Part shown: in pieces, positions 30,585 through 40,489 of the stretch
Layout: every line of letters begins with the position of its first letter
How positions within the stretch are numbered: position 1 is the first letter of the stretch
Source of the DNA: Neopusillimonas aromaticivorans
GTDB taxonomy: Bacteria; Pseudomonadota; Gammaproteobacteria; Burkholderiales; Burkholderiaceae_B
DNA: 64,000 nucleotides
NCBI RefSeq assembly: GCF_030344915.1
Contig: NZ_CP128233.1
Span: 3,220,570 to 3,284,569 of the forward strand
Reading direction: 5' to 3'
Program-made: the position numbers and the translations under genes
Notes under the pieces: model-generated
Seen by the model: the letters and a program-made list of their open reading frames with translations, nothing else
Told to the model about the DNA's origin: nothing
The model's database searches: none

Positions 30585-31325
30585 TTAAAACTGCTCGCCT
30601 TCTCGCAGATAGCGCCATTGGCCCTGGGGTAAGTCACCCAGCACGATGCGGCCCATACGCACGCGTTTCAAGCCAACCACTTTCAAGCCCACCTGCTCAC
30701 ACATCCGGCGGATCTGACGCTTCTTGCCTTCCTGCAAAATAAACCGCAACTGGTCTTCGTTCTGCCAGGAGACCTCGGCGGGTTTAAGCACCTGACCATC
30801 GAGACTCAGGCCATGGTTAAGCAATTTCAGGCCGTTGCTGCCCAGCTTGCCCTCGACCCTGACCAGATACTCTTTTTCAATATCGGAATGCTCATCGATC
30901 AGCTGACGCGCAATCCGGCCATCTTGCGTCAATACCAACAAACCTTGCGAATCAATATCCAGACGCCCGGCCGGTGCCAGGCCTCGCAAATGGCTACGGT
31001 CAAACTTGATCAGGGATTTTTCAGGGCGATATTGGGTGCGTTCTGAAATCAGCGTAGCCGCAGGCCGGTAGCCACTTTCGGCCTGACCCGACACATAGCC
31101 CACCGGCTTGTTCAGCAAGATAGTGACACGAGCAGTCTGGCGCTGCTGCGCCTGCCGATCGAGGGTAATTTTCTGGTGCGGATACGCCTTGCTGCCCAAT
31201 TGAGACACCACGACACCGTCAACACGCACCCAACCCCGCTCGATATAGCTGTCAGCCTCGCGACGGGAACACAGGCCACGGTCGGCCATCAATTTCGAAA
31301 TTCTGATTTTTTCCATAGGCGTCAT
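30585..31325 (-). CDS. RsuA/RluF-family rRNA pseudouridine synthase
   Basis: 246-residue enzyme with an N-terminal S4 RNA-binding domain (RISKLMADRGLCSRREADSY) and the pseudouridine synthase fold with catalytic Asp in GRLDIDSQGLLVLTQDGR. ILLNKPVGYVSGQ and EGKKRQIRRMCEQVGLKV complete the signature. The preference for RluF (23S U2604) rests on similarity of LSLDGQVLKPAEVSW-type segments and is tentative; RluB/RluE are alternatives. ATG 31316 (MEKIRIS) is an alternative start. Intact. Confidence 0.85.
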   Translation of the reverse strand: MTPMEKIRISKLMADRGLCSRREADSYIERGWVRVDGVVVSQLGSKAYPHQKITLDRQAQQRQTARVTILLNKPVGYVSGQAESGYRPAATLISERTQYRPEKSLIKFDRSHLRGLAPAGRLDIDSQGLLVLTQDGRIARQLIDEHSDIEKEYLVRVEGKLGSNGLKLLNHGLSLDGQVLKPAEVSWQNEDQLRFILQEGKKRQIRRMCEQVGLKVVGLKRVRMGRIVLGDLPQGQWRYLREGEQF

Positions 31326-31517
31326 TGTATGCAGGATGACGCCTGTCGGGTATCAGGGAACGAGAACAGGCCAGCGCCACGTTGCGCCATAGCGTCAACG
31401 GAGCGGTAAACCTGACCTCAGGAATGCTGCAGGGTTATGGCCCATCCAGGCCGTCGGCGCTCGCCCTCGCCCTGACCCGGGCGACTTGTCAAACAACACG
31501 CCAAGAAAAATCTGACA

Positions 31518-32252
31518 TCAATACGCCAGAATCTTGGAGAGAAACTGCTGAGCGCGCTCGGAACGTTGTTCCGGGTGACCGAAGAAATCATCTTTGCTGC
31601 AATCTTCAACGATCAGGCCCTGGTCCATGAAAATAACGCGATCAGCTACCTTCCGCGCAAAACCCATTTCATGGGTGACCACCATCATGGTCATGCCGTC
31701 AGCGGCAAGGTCTACCATGACATCCAGAACCTCATTAACCATTTCAGGGTCGAGCGCCGACGTGGGTTCGTCAAACAGCATGACGACCGGATCCATGGCC
31801 AGAGCCCGCGCAATGGCCACCCGCTGCTGCTGACCTCCGGACAACTGACCGGGAAACTTGTCAATGTGGTCGGCCAGCCCCACGCGGTGCAACAAGGTCT
31901 TGCCGCGTTCAACGGCCTCTGCTTCAGAGCGACCCAACACCTTCACCTGGGCCAACGTCAGGTTGCGCATGACGGACAAATGTGGAAACAGCTCAAAGTG
32001 CTGGAAAACCATGCCAATACGCGAACGCAGCCTGGGCAGGTTCGTACCCGGGGCCCCTACCGAAACCCCGTCAACAACGATTTCACCTTCCTGAAAAGGC
32101 TCGAGGGCATTGGCGGTTTTGATCAAGGTTGACTTGCCCGACCCGGACGGCCCGCACACCACCACGACCTCGCCGCGGCTGACCTGGGTCGTGCAATTTT
32201 TAAGCACCTGAAACGCGCCATACCACTTGCTTACATTCTTGAATTCGATCAT
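31518..32252 (-). CDS. gltL: Glutamate/aspartate ABC transporter ATP-binding protein
   Basis: Polar-amino-acid ABC ATPase (244 aa). Walker A VCGPSGSGKSTLIKTANALE, Q-loop GMVFQHFELFPHLSVMRNL, signature QLSGGQQQRVAIARALA, Walker B VMLFDEPTSALDPEMV, switch His VVTHEMGFARKVADR. It is last in gltI-gltJ-gltK-gltL, each gene closely following the other. Energises uptake of acidic amino acids; intact. No gene lies in the 192 bp downstream to the next gene at 31325, and I see no clear terminator there. Confidence 0.93.
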   Translation of the reverse strand: MIEFKNVSKWYGAFQVLKNCTTQVSRGEVVVVCGPSGSGKSTLIKTANALEPFQEGEIVVDGVSVGAPGTNLPRLRSRIGMVFQHFELFPHLSVMRNLTLAQVKVLGRSEAEAVERGKTLLHRVGLADHIDKFPGQLSGGQQQRVAIARALAMDPVVMLFDEPTSALDPEMVNEVLDVMVDLAADGMTMMVVTHEMGFARKVADRVIFMDQGLIVEDCSKDDFFGHPEQRSERAQQFLSKILAY

Positions 32253-32260
32253 GCCTGAGC

Positions 32261-32959
32261 TTACCCCTGACCCGCGACGCCATAACGGCCTTGCAACCGG
32301 CGAACCAGTCGCGATGCCGCATAGGAAATAACAAAATACACCAGTGCAGCGAAAATGAACATTTCAACCAAACGGCCGTCGCGCTGGGCCACAATGTTGG
32401 CGGCCCCCAGAAAATCGGTCAGGGACAGCACATACACCAGCGAGGTGTCCTGAAACAATACAATGACCTGAGTCAGCAACACCGGCGTCATATTGCGAAA
32501 GGCCTGCGGCAAAACAATAGTTCGCATGACCCCATGGTAATTCAGACCCAGGGCATAACCAGCGTCAGTTTGCCCCCGCGGGACCGCCAGGATGCCCGCC
32601 CGGATGATTTCACAGAAATAAGCGGCCTCGAACAACGTGAACGTGATCAGTGCCGAGGTGAAACCACCAACCGGTACCGGCATACCGCTGCCGTTCAACC
32701 ACCCTGCGATGTAGGGCACCAGAAAATAGAACCAGAAAATGATCAGGATGAGCGGCAATGCCCGAAACAGATTGACATACCCCGCTGCCAGCCACGACAC
32801 CGCGCGGTTTGCCGACAAACGCATCAGGGCCAACGCCGTACCCAACGCCAGTGCCAGAACCGTAGAAAGCAACGTCAGCTTTAACGTGAACACCAGACCT
32901 TGGGCAAACAGCCAGGGCAAGGCATCAAGAATGACGGAAAAGTCAAAATCAGCCATCAC
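32261..32959 (-). CDS. gltK: Glutamate/aspartate ABC transporter permease
   Basis: HisM/GlnP-type inner-membrane permease (232 aa). Membrane segments include GLVFTLKLTLLSTVLALALG and VNLFRALPLILIIFWFYFLV; the EAA loop EIIRAGILAVPRGQTDAGYA contacts the ATPase. Starts three bases after the inferred gltJ stop and ends eight bases before gltL. Intact. Pairs with GltJ to form the channel. Confidence 0.92.
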   Translation of the reverse strand: MMADFDFSVILDALPWLFAQGLVFTLKLTLLSTVLALALGTALALMRLSANRAVSWLAAGYVNLFRALPLILIIFWFYFLVPYIAGWLNGSGMPVPVGGFTSALITFTLFEAAYFCEIIRAGILAVPRGQTDAGYALGLNYHGVMRTIVLPQAFRNMTPVLLTQVIVLFQDTSLVYVLSLTDFLGAANIVAQRDGRLVEMFIFAALVYFVISYAASRLVRRLQGRYGVAGQG

Positions 32960-32962
32960 ACC

Positions 32963-33702
32963 CTACTTGGCCGTGCCCATGAAACCAGGCACCTGCAGAT
33001 TTTTTCCAGCCGGCGCATCAAGCACACAATAACGATATTGATGATGACATACAGCAGGGTCGCGGCCGCAAAAGATTCAAAAATCTGAAAACTGAATTCT
33101 TGCATTGAACGCGCAGCACCCGTGATTTCCAGCAACCCGATGGTAAATGCCACTGACGAATTCTTGACCAGATTCAAGGCTTCTGACGTGAGAGGCGGCA
33201 TGATCATGCGTACAACCGCCGGCAACAGTACCCACCGATATACCTGCCAGCGTGTCAGACCCAGTGCCGTACCGGCCATGGCCTGCCCCGCCGGCAATGA
33301 GGTAATGCCCGCCCTGACCTGCTCGGCAATGCGGGCCGATGTAAACAGCCCCAGACAAACGGCTGCCGTCCAGAACGTACTGAAAAGCGGATCGGATTGC
33401 TTGATGAAATCACCCAACGAAGCGGGCAGCAGTTCCGGCACCACGAAATACCACAGGAACATTTGCACGAGCAACGGAATATTGCGAAAAAGCTCGACCC
33501 ACGCCCGGCATAACCGCTCAACCCAGGCAATTCGGGTAGTGCCAAGCACCCCGACTGCAAAACCGGCCAGCAAAGCCAGCCCCCAGGCCACAACTGAAAC
33601 ACCCAGCGTCCAGCCCGCCCCACGGATTAGTGTATCGAGGTAAGTACCCGTGCCGTCAGGGGACAGGTCCATGAAAATGGACCAGTTCCAGTTGTAATTC
33701 AT
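32963..33702 (-). CDS. gltJ: Glutamate/aspartate ABC transporter permease (frame broken near 3' end)
   Basis: Second permease subunit, about 246 aa. Start ATG 33702 (MNYNWNWSIFMD, typical of GltJ). Segments TLGVSVVAWGLALLAGFAVG and NIPLLVQMFLWYFVVPELLP; EAA loop AEQVRAGITSLPAGQAMAGT. In the raw frame the end is garbled (EKICRCLVSWARPSRV); one more T in the run 33000-33005 gives EKNLQVPGFMGTAK and a TAG at 32965-32963, the usual GltJ terminus and tight spacing to gltK. Confidence 0.92.
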
Positions 33703-33738
33703 ACTCGCAACACCCGGCAATAACGGTGGGCAACCCTG

Positions 33739-34653
33739 TCAGCCCGCAGCTGGCAGGGTGTAGGCCGCCGGATCGGGCGAGTCAGTGGGGTTCTGGATAA
33801 CGCGCTGCAGTTCCGGCGTCATGGGCCAGTTCATGTTGATATTACGCGGGGGAATGGGCTGCAAAAACCATTTCTTGTACAACGCGTCGAGGCGGCCGTC
33901 TTGCATCAACGCCTTGACCGCGGCGTCGACCACCGCCTTGAATTCAGGGTCGTTGCGCGGCAGGATGATCCCGTAGGGTTCAATGGTATAGGCCTTTTGA
34001 CTGATTACCCAATCGTCAGCGTAACGCGAGTTGGCAACCAGCCCGGCCAGCAGGATATCGTCCATGAAGAACGCGGCCGCCCGCCCGCTGCTGACCATAA
34101 GAAAGGCCTCGGAATGGTCTTTGGCTGTAATGATGCGCAGACCGAGATTCTGTTCGGCATTGGCTTGTGTCAGCCAGCGCAGATTGCTGGTACCTGCCGT
34201 CGACACCACCGTTTTACCCTTCAGATCGGCTAAATCCTTGAAGCCGGATGCTTTCAGGGCAGCAAACCGCGTTGCAGTCACAAACGTAGTGGGCGCAAAA
34301 CTGACCTGTTCCTGGCGCTGCGCATTGTTGGTCGCCGAACCGCAGGTCATGTCAACCGTGCCATTGGCAACCAGCGGAATGCGCGTTGACGATGTGACAG
34401 GCACCTGACGCACATTCAATTCGGGCAGACCCAGGTGAGCCTTTACGGCATCAACAATGGCATAGCAGATATCCATGGAATACCCCACGGGCCGCTGCTC
34501 GCCATCGAGGTAAGAAAAAGGAATGGACGACTCGCGATACCCGAGCGTGACCTGCCCGGAATCTTTGATTTTATCGAGGCGGCCTTGGGCCAGGACCGGG
34601 GACAAACTGGCAAAAGCCAGCGTGGCGGCAAAGACAACTGACAGCAATTTCAT
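33739..34653 (-). CDS. gltI: Glutamate/aspartate-binding periplasmic protein
   Basis: SBP_bac_3 receptor, 304 aa. Signal peptide MKLLSVVFAATLAFASLSPV cut after LAQ; ligand-binding lobes show GYRESSIPFSYLDGEQRPVG, TSSTRIPLVANGTVDMTCG and TTFVTATRFAALKASG. The start ATG 34653 has GGAG upstream and is preferred to an in-frame codon 21 bases earlier. First gene of the glt operon. Intact. Confidence 0.94.
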   Translation of the reverse strand: MKLLSVVFAATLAFASLSPVLAQGRLDKIKDSGQVTLGYRESSIPFSYLDGEQRPVGYSMDICYAIVDAVKAHLGLPELNVRQVPVTSSTRIPLVANGTVDMTCGSATNNAQRQEQVSFAPTTFVTATRFAALKASGFKDLADLKGKTVVSTAGTSNLRWLTQANAEQNLGLRIITAKDHSEAFLMVSSGRAAAFFMDDILLAGLVANSRYADDWVISQKAYTIEPYGIILPRNDPEFKAVVDAAVKALMQDGRLDALYKKWFLQPIPPRNINMNWPMTPELQRVIQNPTDSPDPAAYTLPAAG

Positions 34654-34746
34654 GGCTACTCCTGCGATTTTCACAACTACCTCTTTTTAGTATACCCCAA
34701 CTTCGTTGCCCTGACCTCGTGGCATACCCTAGGTTTTGCGAAAAAA

Positions 34747-35085
34747 TCAGAGCGCTGCAGGCCCGTTCTCGCCCGTACGAATGCGGATGGCCTGTTCAAC
34801 CGGCTGCACAAAAATTTTGCCATCGCCAATTTTTCCGGTATGGGCAGCCTTGAGAATGGCCTCGATGGAGCCATCGACCAACCCGTCGTCCACCACCAGA
34901 TCAATGCGGATTTTGGGCAAAAAATCAACGACGTATTCTGCACCGCGATACAGCTCGGTGTGACCCTTCTGGCGCCCGAACCCTTTGACTTCGGTAACCG
35001 TCAGACCACTGACACCAATTTCGGCAAGTGCCTCGCGCACTTCGTCGAGTTTGAAGGGTTTGATGATGGCTGTAATGAGTTTCAT
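34747..35085 (-). CDS. glnB: Nitrogen regulatory protein PII
   Basis: 112-residue trimeric signal protein that reports 2-oxoglutarate and energy state to GlnE, NtrB and, in GlnK form, AmtB. T-loop Tyr51 in LYRGAEYVVDFLPK is the uridylylation site; start MKLITAIIKPFKLDEVREAL and C-loop GDGKIFVQPVEQAIRIRTGE are typical. It is not next to amtB, which favours GlnB over GlnK. It lies upstream of gltI in the same direction with a 93-bp gap, and is divergent from argH. Confidence 0.93.
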   Translation of the reverse strand: MKLITAIIKPFKLDEVREALAEIGVSGLTVTEVKGFGRQKGHTELYRGAEYVVDFLPKIRIDLVVDDGLVDGSIEAILKAAHTGKIGDGKIFVQPVEQAIRIRTGENGPAAL

Positions 35086-35121
35086 GAACGGGCTCCGGGG
35101 GTGGGTGAGACGAAATGCAAG

Positions 35122-35150
35122 CTTAAAATTATCGCACGGTCATTTATAAT
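35122..35150 (+). promoter_or_regulatory. Candidate sigma-70 promoter of argH, probably leaderless
   Basis: A perfect TATAAT at 35145-35150 is preceded by CTTAAA at 35122-35127 (17-bp spacer). The argH ATG is at 35159, eight bases after the -10 box, where transcription would be expected to begin, and there is no ribosome-binding sequence between them. This implies a leaderless or near-leaderless mRNA. Confidence 0.6.
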
Positions 35151-35158
35151 TGGGCACT

Positions 35159-36580
35159 ATGTCAAAAAATACCCACTCCGCCCCGCAAGACCAGTTCGCC
35201 AACAAGGCCCAAGCCTGGTCCGCCCGTTTTTCCGAGCCTGTTTCCGACCTGGTCAAGCGTTATACCGCCTCTGTCGACTTCGACAAGCGCATGGCCGCGT
35301 TTGACATCCAGGGCTCGCTGGCCCATGCCGACATGCTGGCCTCCATCGGGATCATCAGTGCTGACGACCTGGCGGCCATCCAGAACGGCATGGCCCAGAT
35401 CCTGAACGAAATTGAAGCTGGCCAGTTCACCTGGTCGCTCGACCTTGAAGACGTTCACCTGAACATCGAAAAACGTCTGGTCGAACTGGTGGGCGATGCC
35501 GGCAAGCGCCTGCACACGGGCCGTTCACGTAACGACCAGGTGGCCACAGATATCCGTCTGTGGCTGCGCGCCGAAATTGACATCGCCATTGATCTGCTGC
35601 GCCAACTGCGCCACAACCTGGCGCTGCTGGCACAAACCCACGCTCACACCATACTGCCGGGGTTCACCCACTTGCAGGTTGCTCAACCCGTCACCTTTGG
35701 CCACCATCTGCTGGCCTACGCCGAAATGTTCGCCCGCGATGCCGAACGTCTGGTCGACTGCCGCAAGCGTGTCAACCGGCTGCCTTTGGGCGCTGCCGCA
35801 TTGGCTGGCACAACCTACCCGATTGACCGCGAACGCGTCGCTAAAACTCTGGAATTCGACGGCATCTGCCGAAACTCACTTGACGCCGTCTCTGACCGCG
35901 ACTTTGCCATCGAGTTTTGTGCCGCTGCCGCACTGGTCATGACGCACATCTCGCGCATGTCCGAAGAGCTTATCATCTGGATGAGCCCACGCGTGGGTTT
36001 CATCGAACTGGCCGACCGCTTCTGTACCGGCAGTTCCATCATGCCTCAAAAGAAAAACCCTGACGTACCCGAACTGGCTCGTGGCAAAACCGGGCGGGTC
36101 AATGGCAATCTGGTCGGGCTGCTGACACTCATGAAAGGCCAACCGCTGGCCTACAACAAAGACAACCAGGAAGACAAAGAAGGTTTGTTCGACTCGGCCG
36201 ATACCATTCGCGACACCCTGACCATTTTTGTTGACATGGTCAATGGTATCAAGGTAAAGCCCGAAGCCATGCGGGCTGCGGCCCTGCAGGGCTATGCCAC
36301 GGCAACCGATCTGGCCGACTACCTGGTCAAGAAAGGCGTGCCATTCCGCGATGCCCACGAAACCGTGGCACACGCCGTACGCACCTGCGAAGAACAGCAG
36401 TGCGACCTGGCTGACCTGTCACTCGAACAGCTGCGCGCGTTCCACAACGACATCAACGAAGACGTGTTCGAAGTGCTGACCCTTGAAGGCTCGGTCGCCG
36501 CACGCAATCACGTCGGTGGCACAGCACCAGCCCGGGTGCTGGAAGAAGCCGCACGCGTTTTGGCAGAAACCGCTGCCTGA
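35159..36580 (+). CDS. argH: Argininosuccinate lyase
   Basis: Last enzyme of arginine synthesis (473 aa), cleaving argininosuccinate to arginine and fumarate in the cytoplasm. Fumarase-superfamily motifs: RLHTGRSRNDQVATDIRLWL, PGFTHLQVAQPVTFGHHLL, and the signature GSSIMPQKKNPDVPELARGK, with the catalytic Ser in that loop. Intact and of normal length. I use ATG 35159 (MSKNTHSA). A sharp terminator follows at 36724. Confidence 0.97.
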   Translation: MSKNTHSAPQDQFANKAQAWSARFSEPVSDLVKRYTASVDFDKRMAAFDIQGSLAHADMLASIGIISADDLAAIQNGMAQILNEIEAGQFTWSLDLEDVHLNIEKRLVELVGDAGKRLHTGRSRNDQVATDIRLWLRAEIDIAIDLLRQLRHNLALLAQTHAHTILPGFTHLQVAQPVTFGHHLLAYAEMFARDAERLVDCRKRVNRLPLGAAALAGTTYPIDRERVAKTLEFDGICRNSLDAVSDRDFAIEFCAAAALVMTHISRMSEELIIWMSPRVGFIELADRFCTGSSIMPQKKNPDVPELARGKTGRVNGNLVGLLTLMKGQPLAYNKDNQEDKEGLFDSADTIRDTLTIFVDMVNGIKVKPEAMRAAALQGYATATDLADYLVKKGVPFRDAHETVAHAVRTCEEQQCDLADLSLEQLRAFHNDINEDVFEVLTLEGSVAARNHVGGTAPARVLEEAARVLAETAA

Positions 36581-36590
36581 TAGCTCTGAC

Positions 36591-36629
36591 GGTTGAACGC
36601 TGAAGATGGATGACTGAAGGTTGAACGCT
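36591..36629. repeat. Short direct repeat downstream of argH
   Basis: GGTTGAACGCT occurs at 36591-36601 and again at 36619-36629, in the 3' untranslated region. No function is evident; it could be a trace of slippage duplication. Confidence 0.5.
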
Positions 36630-36723
36630 TGAAGACTGCAGGGGTAAAAATGATCGCCTGAGGTCTGACAGACCATGACCTGAAGCCTGGCCAGCCGTTT
36701 CAGGCAGCACGCCCGAATAAAAA

Positions 36724-36747
36724 CCCTCGCCATCGCGAGGGTTTTTT
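36724..36747. terminator. Intrinsic terminator between argH and rlmD
   Basis: CCCTCGC (36724-36730), loop CATC, GCGAGGG (36735-36741), then six T. An A-rich stretch on the other side makes it usable by the convergent rlmD as well. Confidence 0.93.
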
Positions 36748-36779
36748 GTTGCAAGCCTGAATTTGCAGGCCAGAACTTT

Positions 36780-38127
36780 TCAAGCACTGCGGGCAGCAAC
36801 AGACTTGCCTGGCACTGACGACTCAAACACAGCAATTGATTCCACATGGCCGGTGTGCGGGAACATATTGATCGCCCCGGCAGCGGTCATCTGATAGCCC
36901 CCTTCGGTCACCAGAATACCGGCATCGCGTGCCAGGGTTGCCGGGTTGCACGACACGTAAACAATACGTCCCGGGCGTTCATGCGGCAGCAAAGCCGCCA
37001 ACGCGCGCGACACCGCTTCGGCCCCGTCTCGTGGCGGATCAATCAGCAAACGATCAAAATAGCCAAGATCCCGCAACCATTGCACGTCCACCTCGAACAG
37101 GTTCAGTACGGCAAAGTCCGTCTTGTCGGCCAGGCCATTGGCCATCGCCGCTTCACGCGCCCGATCAATCAAGATTTTGCTGCCTTCAATACCCACCACC
37201 TCGCGTGACTGGGTCGCCAACGGCAAGGTGAAGTTACCCAACCCGCAGAACAAGTCAGCGACACGATCCGTAGACTGGACACCAAGCAACGAAAGCGCAC
37301 GGGCAATCAAGGCCTGATTGATGGCATGATTGACCTGGGTAAAATCAGTAGGCCGATACGCCATGCGCAAGCCAAACTGGGGTAACGAGTAAGCCAGACG
37401 CCCCTCGTCATCGGGGTCCATCGGATGCACTGTTTCCGGCCCCTTGGGTTGCAACCACCAGCTGACGCCATGTTCCTGCGCAAATTGGGCGAGCAGGCGC
37501 TGGTCACCAGCCGTCAAGGGTTCCATGTGCCGCAACAACAGCGCCGTCGTCTGATCACCCACAGCCACCTCGATTTGCGGGATGCTTTTCGGGGCAGACA
37601 ATTGGCCTACCAAGTGGCGTAACGGTACCAGCAAATCAGAAACATGCGGCGGCAACACCAGGCACTTGGTCATGTCGACTACATAAGCGCCCCGCTTTTC
37701 CCGAAAGCCAACCAGCACGCCACCCTTTTTTGAACCACACGGACCGACAGGCGGGCGCGATAACGATAACCCCAGGCGGGCCCATGCATGGGCGACAGCA
37801 TGCGCTGTGGCCGTACCTTGCCGATATGCCAAAGTGCATCTTCAAGGGCGCGTTGTTTGACGGCGACCTGCGCCGCCGGATCAAGGTGCTGCATGGCACA
37901 GCCGCCACACACGCCGAAATTCGGGCAAGCGGGGGTGACACGCTGCGACGACGGCTTGAGAATGGCTTCGGCGCGCGCCGTATCAAAGGATGACTTTTGC
38001 CGCAGGATCGGGCCCTGACCCGCTCGCCGGGCAAGGCTCCTTCAACAAAGACAACCTTGCCATCGTGGCGGGCAACACCCCGGGCTTCCAGGTCGAGCGA
38101 CTGGATATCAAGAACTAGATCGGACAT
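36780..38127 (-). CDS. rlmD: 23S rRNA (uracil1939-C5)-methyltransferase (frame broken twice)
   Basis: Iron-sulfur RNA methyltransferase, about 449 aa. N-terminal TRAM domain (LVLDIQSLDLEARGVARHDG), 4Fe-4S cysteines in ACPNFGVCGGCAMQHL, SAM domain VADLFCGLGNFTLPLA, LLIDPPRDGAE and the catalytic Cys in VYVSCNPATLARD. Breaks: GGGCCC at 38010-38015 (joins VRAPILRQKSSFDTARAEAI) and T-run 37726-37731 (joins RVVQKKGGVLVGFREKRGAY). Both correct by one base. Convergent with argH. Confidence 0.93.
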
Positions 38128-38172
38128 GGGCCATGACGCCTAAAAAACTTATCAGGCCCGAATTTTGACACT

Positions 38173-38724
38173 CTAGCGACGGCCTGTCGAATCGCCCCGC
38201 TCGGCCAGATGTGCGGCGATCTTGCCGCGCTGGGTATCATCAAACGAATCCCACACTGCCAGCCACTTGGCCGTCATATCGGCCTGAGCCTGCATCATCG
38301 TGGTTCGGTGGGCCTGTCGGGCTTCGATGGCGACACGCGGATCAATTTTTCCGGAGGACAATTCGGCCTTGCGGGCGTCGTGTTGCGACTTCATTTGGTC
38401 TTTCTGGCCCGACCACAACGACTTGCGCGCCTGCTGCGCCTGCTCAAGCAGGCCCTTCTGGGCGTCCGTCAAGGCCAGCGTATCCAGGAATTTTTGACTG
38501 ATGCCTCCATAACCTGGAACCACCAGAGCGGCACGCACCTCGTCGCGCTGGCCATGACGCTTGCCATGATGTTTGCCATCGTGCTTGTGGCCGCGGTAGC
38601 CCTCAGCGGCGGTTACCGGTGCCGAATCGGGCGCTGACGGTGATGCAAAAACCGGGGTTTGCAGGGCAACAGCCGCTACCACAGCGGCCAGGGAAGATGC
38701 GAATAAAGAAGATTTGCGTTGCAT
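38173..38724 (-). CDS. Spy/CpxP-like periplasmic protein
   Basis: 183-residue secreted protein: signal peptide cleaved near VFASPSAP, a His/Lys-rich stretch GHKHDGKHHGKRHGQRDEVR that could bind metal, then a helical region with LTDAQKGLLEQAQQARKSLW resembling the LTxxQ motif, and RQAHRTTMMQAQADMTAKWL. Such proteins act as envelope chaperones or sensors of Cpx stress. Function by analogy. Intact, with AAGGAG just upstream. Confidence 0.7.
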   Translation of the reverse strand: MQRKSSLFASSLAAVVAAVALQTPVFASPSAPDSAPVTAAEGYRGHKHDGKHHGKRHGQRDEVRAALVVPGYGGISQKFLDTLALTDAQKGLLEQAQQARKSLWSGQKDQMKSQHDARKAELSSGKIDPRVAIEARQAHRTTMMQAQADMTAKWLAVWDSFDDTQRGKIAAHLAERGDSTGRR

Positions 38725-38890
38725 GATAAGGAGACACCTGAAATGAATTATGGAGTCGTCATTGTCGGCTCACACCCATTTCCGGGTTGTTTCAGCCATG
38801 ACGCCAAATCTTTCAGGTGATTTCAGCAGCCCAACAGGGTTGTTGCTTGCCAACTGCAGCACACAACCACACATCATGCAAACACGCGGA

Positions 38891-39666
38891 TCAGGTATCC
38901 CAGGCCGCCAGATACTCGGCCCAGTGAGGAGCGCCTGAGGCTTGGAGCGTATCGCGCACCAGTTGTATCTCGTGCGCATAGGCGACATCATCAAGTTCGC
39001 CTTTCAGCAGCCGGAAACGACAATATACCAACCAGGTGTTGACGACATCGGTTTCACAATAGGCACGTACATCATCTTGCTGACCCGACATCCAGGCTTT
39101 CCAGACCTGACTGCCGTCCATGCCGAGCTTGCCCGGAAAACCGCATAATTTCGCCAATTCATCGAGTGGTGCATTGGCACGCCCGTTGTACTTGGCAAGC
39201 AGATCCATCAGGTCAATGTGGCGATTGTGATAGCGACTGATGTAGTTGTTGTATTTGAAGTCACGGTCATCGTCACCGGTATCCCAGTAGCGCGGCGCCG
39301 CTACACCGTGAATCAGGCTGCGGTAGTGCAAAACAGGGAGGTCAAAACCGGAACCATTCCAGCTGACCAAACGGGGGGTATAGTGCTCGATGGTTTTGAA
39401 AAAACCGGCAATCAAAGCCGCTTCCGGATCATCGGGTTTGCCCAGGGTTTTAACGCGAAACCCTGGGCATCACGAAACACACACCCGACCACGGCAATTT
39501 TCTGAAGGTGCAAAGGCAGAAAATCAGTGCCATGGGACTCGAGCCGGGCAGCCTGGGCGGCTGCCACGACGTCTTCATCAGACAGCTCGTTACCCCAGCC
39601 ATTAAGCCGGCGCAACCCGTCGATGTCCGGGATGGTTTCGAGGTCGAAGACCAAAACAGGGGTCAT
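38891..39666 (-). CDS. Predicted PolB-like 3'-5' exonuclease (frame broken once)
   Basis: About 258 aa of the DNA_pol_B_exo2 family (DEDDy-like). Exo I VFDLETIPDIDGLRRLNGWG; Exo II in LVSWNGSGFDLPVLHYRS; Exo III region DVRAYCETDVVNTWLVYCRF with the terminal Asp. The break at GGG 39461-39463 joins AQGFRVKTLGKPDDPEAALI. Start ATG 39666 overlaps the nlpD stop (ATGA), so it is co-translated with nlpD. Biological role unknown; probably nucleic-acid processing. Confidence 0.85.
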
Positions 39667-40477
39667 CGGGCCGGCAGATACGACAAGGGGTTGACCGGTA
39701 TACCGCTGCGACGGATTTCAAAGTGAAGCCGCGGCGAGGTAGTGTCAGTTTGACCGACCTCGGCGATTTTCGCACCTTTGCTGACCTGCTGGCCCGTTTT
39801 AACCAGCAACTTGTTATTGTGTGCATAGGCCGAGATAAACCCGTTCGAGTGCCCCAGCAGAATCAGGTTACCCAGACCACGTACCCCATTACCGGCATAC
39901 ATGACTTTACCCGATGCGGCGGCCACGACGGGATCACCCACTTTGCCTTCAATATCGATACCCTTGGTATTGGTCGTGAAGCCCTGGATGATCTTGCCGC
40001 TAGCAGGCCACCCCAGGAAACCAGGCTGGCGTCACTGGCGCGTGCCGCAGTAGTGGGCTCGGCCTTTGGTGCCGGCGCAGGCGCCGAAGGCGTTGCCGAG
40101 GACGTCGAGGGTGACGTTGATGCCGGTGCTGCTGGCGCACCGGCCACAGCCCCACCAGCACCCAGACGCAACGTCTGGCCAACCCTGAGTTGCGACGGAT
40201 CGGAAATATTGTTCAAGCTGATGAGGGTATTGACATCAACATTGTGCATCTGGGAAATTTTATAGAGGGTGTCACCAGGCTTGACCACATAAACACCCCC
40301 ACCCTGAGCCGACGCATCGGTGCTCGACATATCGCTGACCGGTGCCTGCGTACCTCGTGACGCACACCCGGCCAGCACGGCCAGGGATACAACGGCCGAC
40401 ACGGCCAGAACCCTTGAACGACGAAGGAACTGACCGCCCTGCCCTGCTGTACCCGACGCAAACGTATTTGCGTGCAT
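39663..40477 (-). CDS. nlpD: NlpD-like lipoprotein, amidase activator (frame broken once)
   Basis: Outer-membrane lipoprotein of about 271 aa. Lipobox VSLAVLAGC; LysM domain YVVKPGDTLYKISQMHNVDV; Ala/Pro/Ser-rich linker; degenerate M23 domain (KGIDIEGKVGDPVVAAASGK, GNLILLGHSNGFISAYAHNN, RLHFEIRRSGIPVNPLSYLP). The first zinc ligand His is replaced (KGID), as in E. coli NlpD, which activates AmiC instead of cutting peptidoglycan. The break at C-run 40011-40014 joins SWGWPASGKIIQGF. In the operon surE-pcm-nlpD. Confidence 0.92.
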
Positions 40478-40489
40478 AAGAAATCTCCC

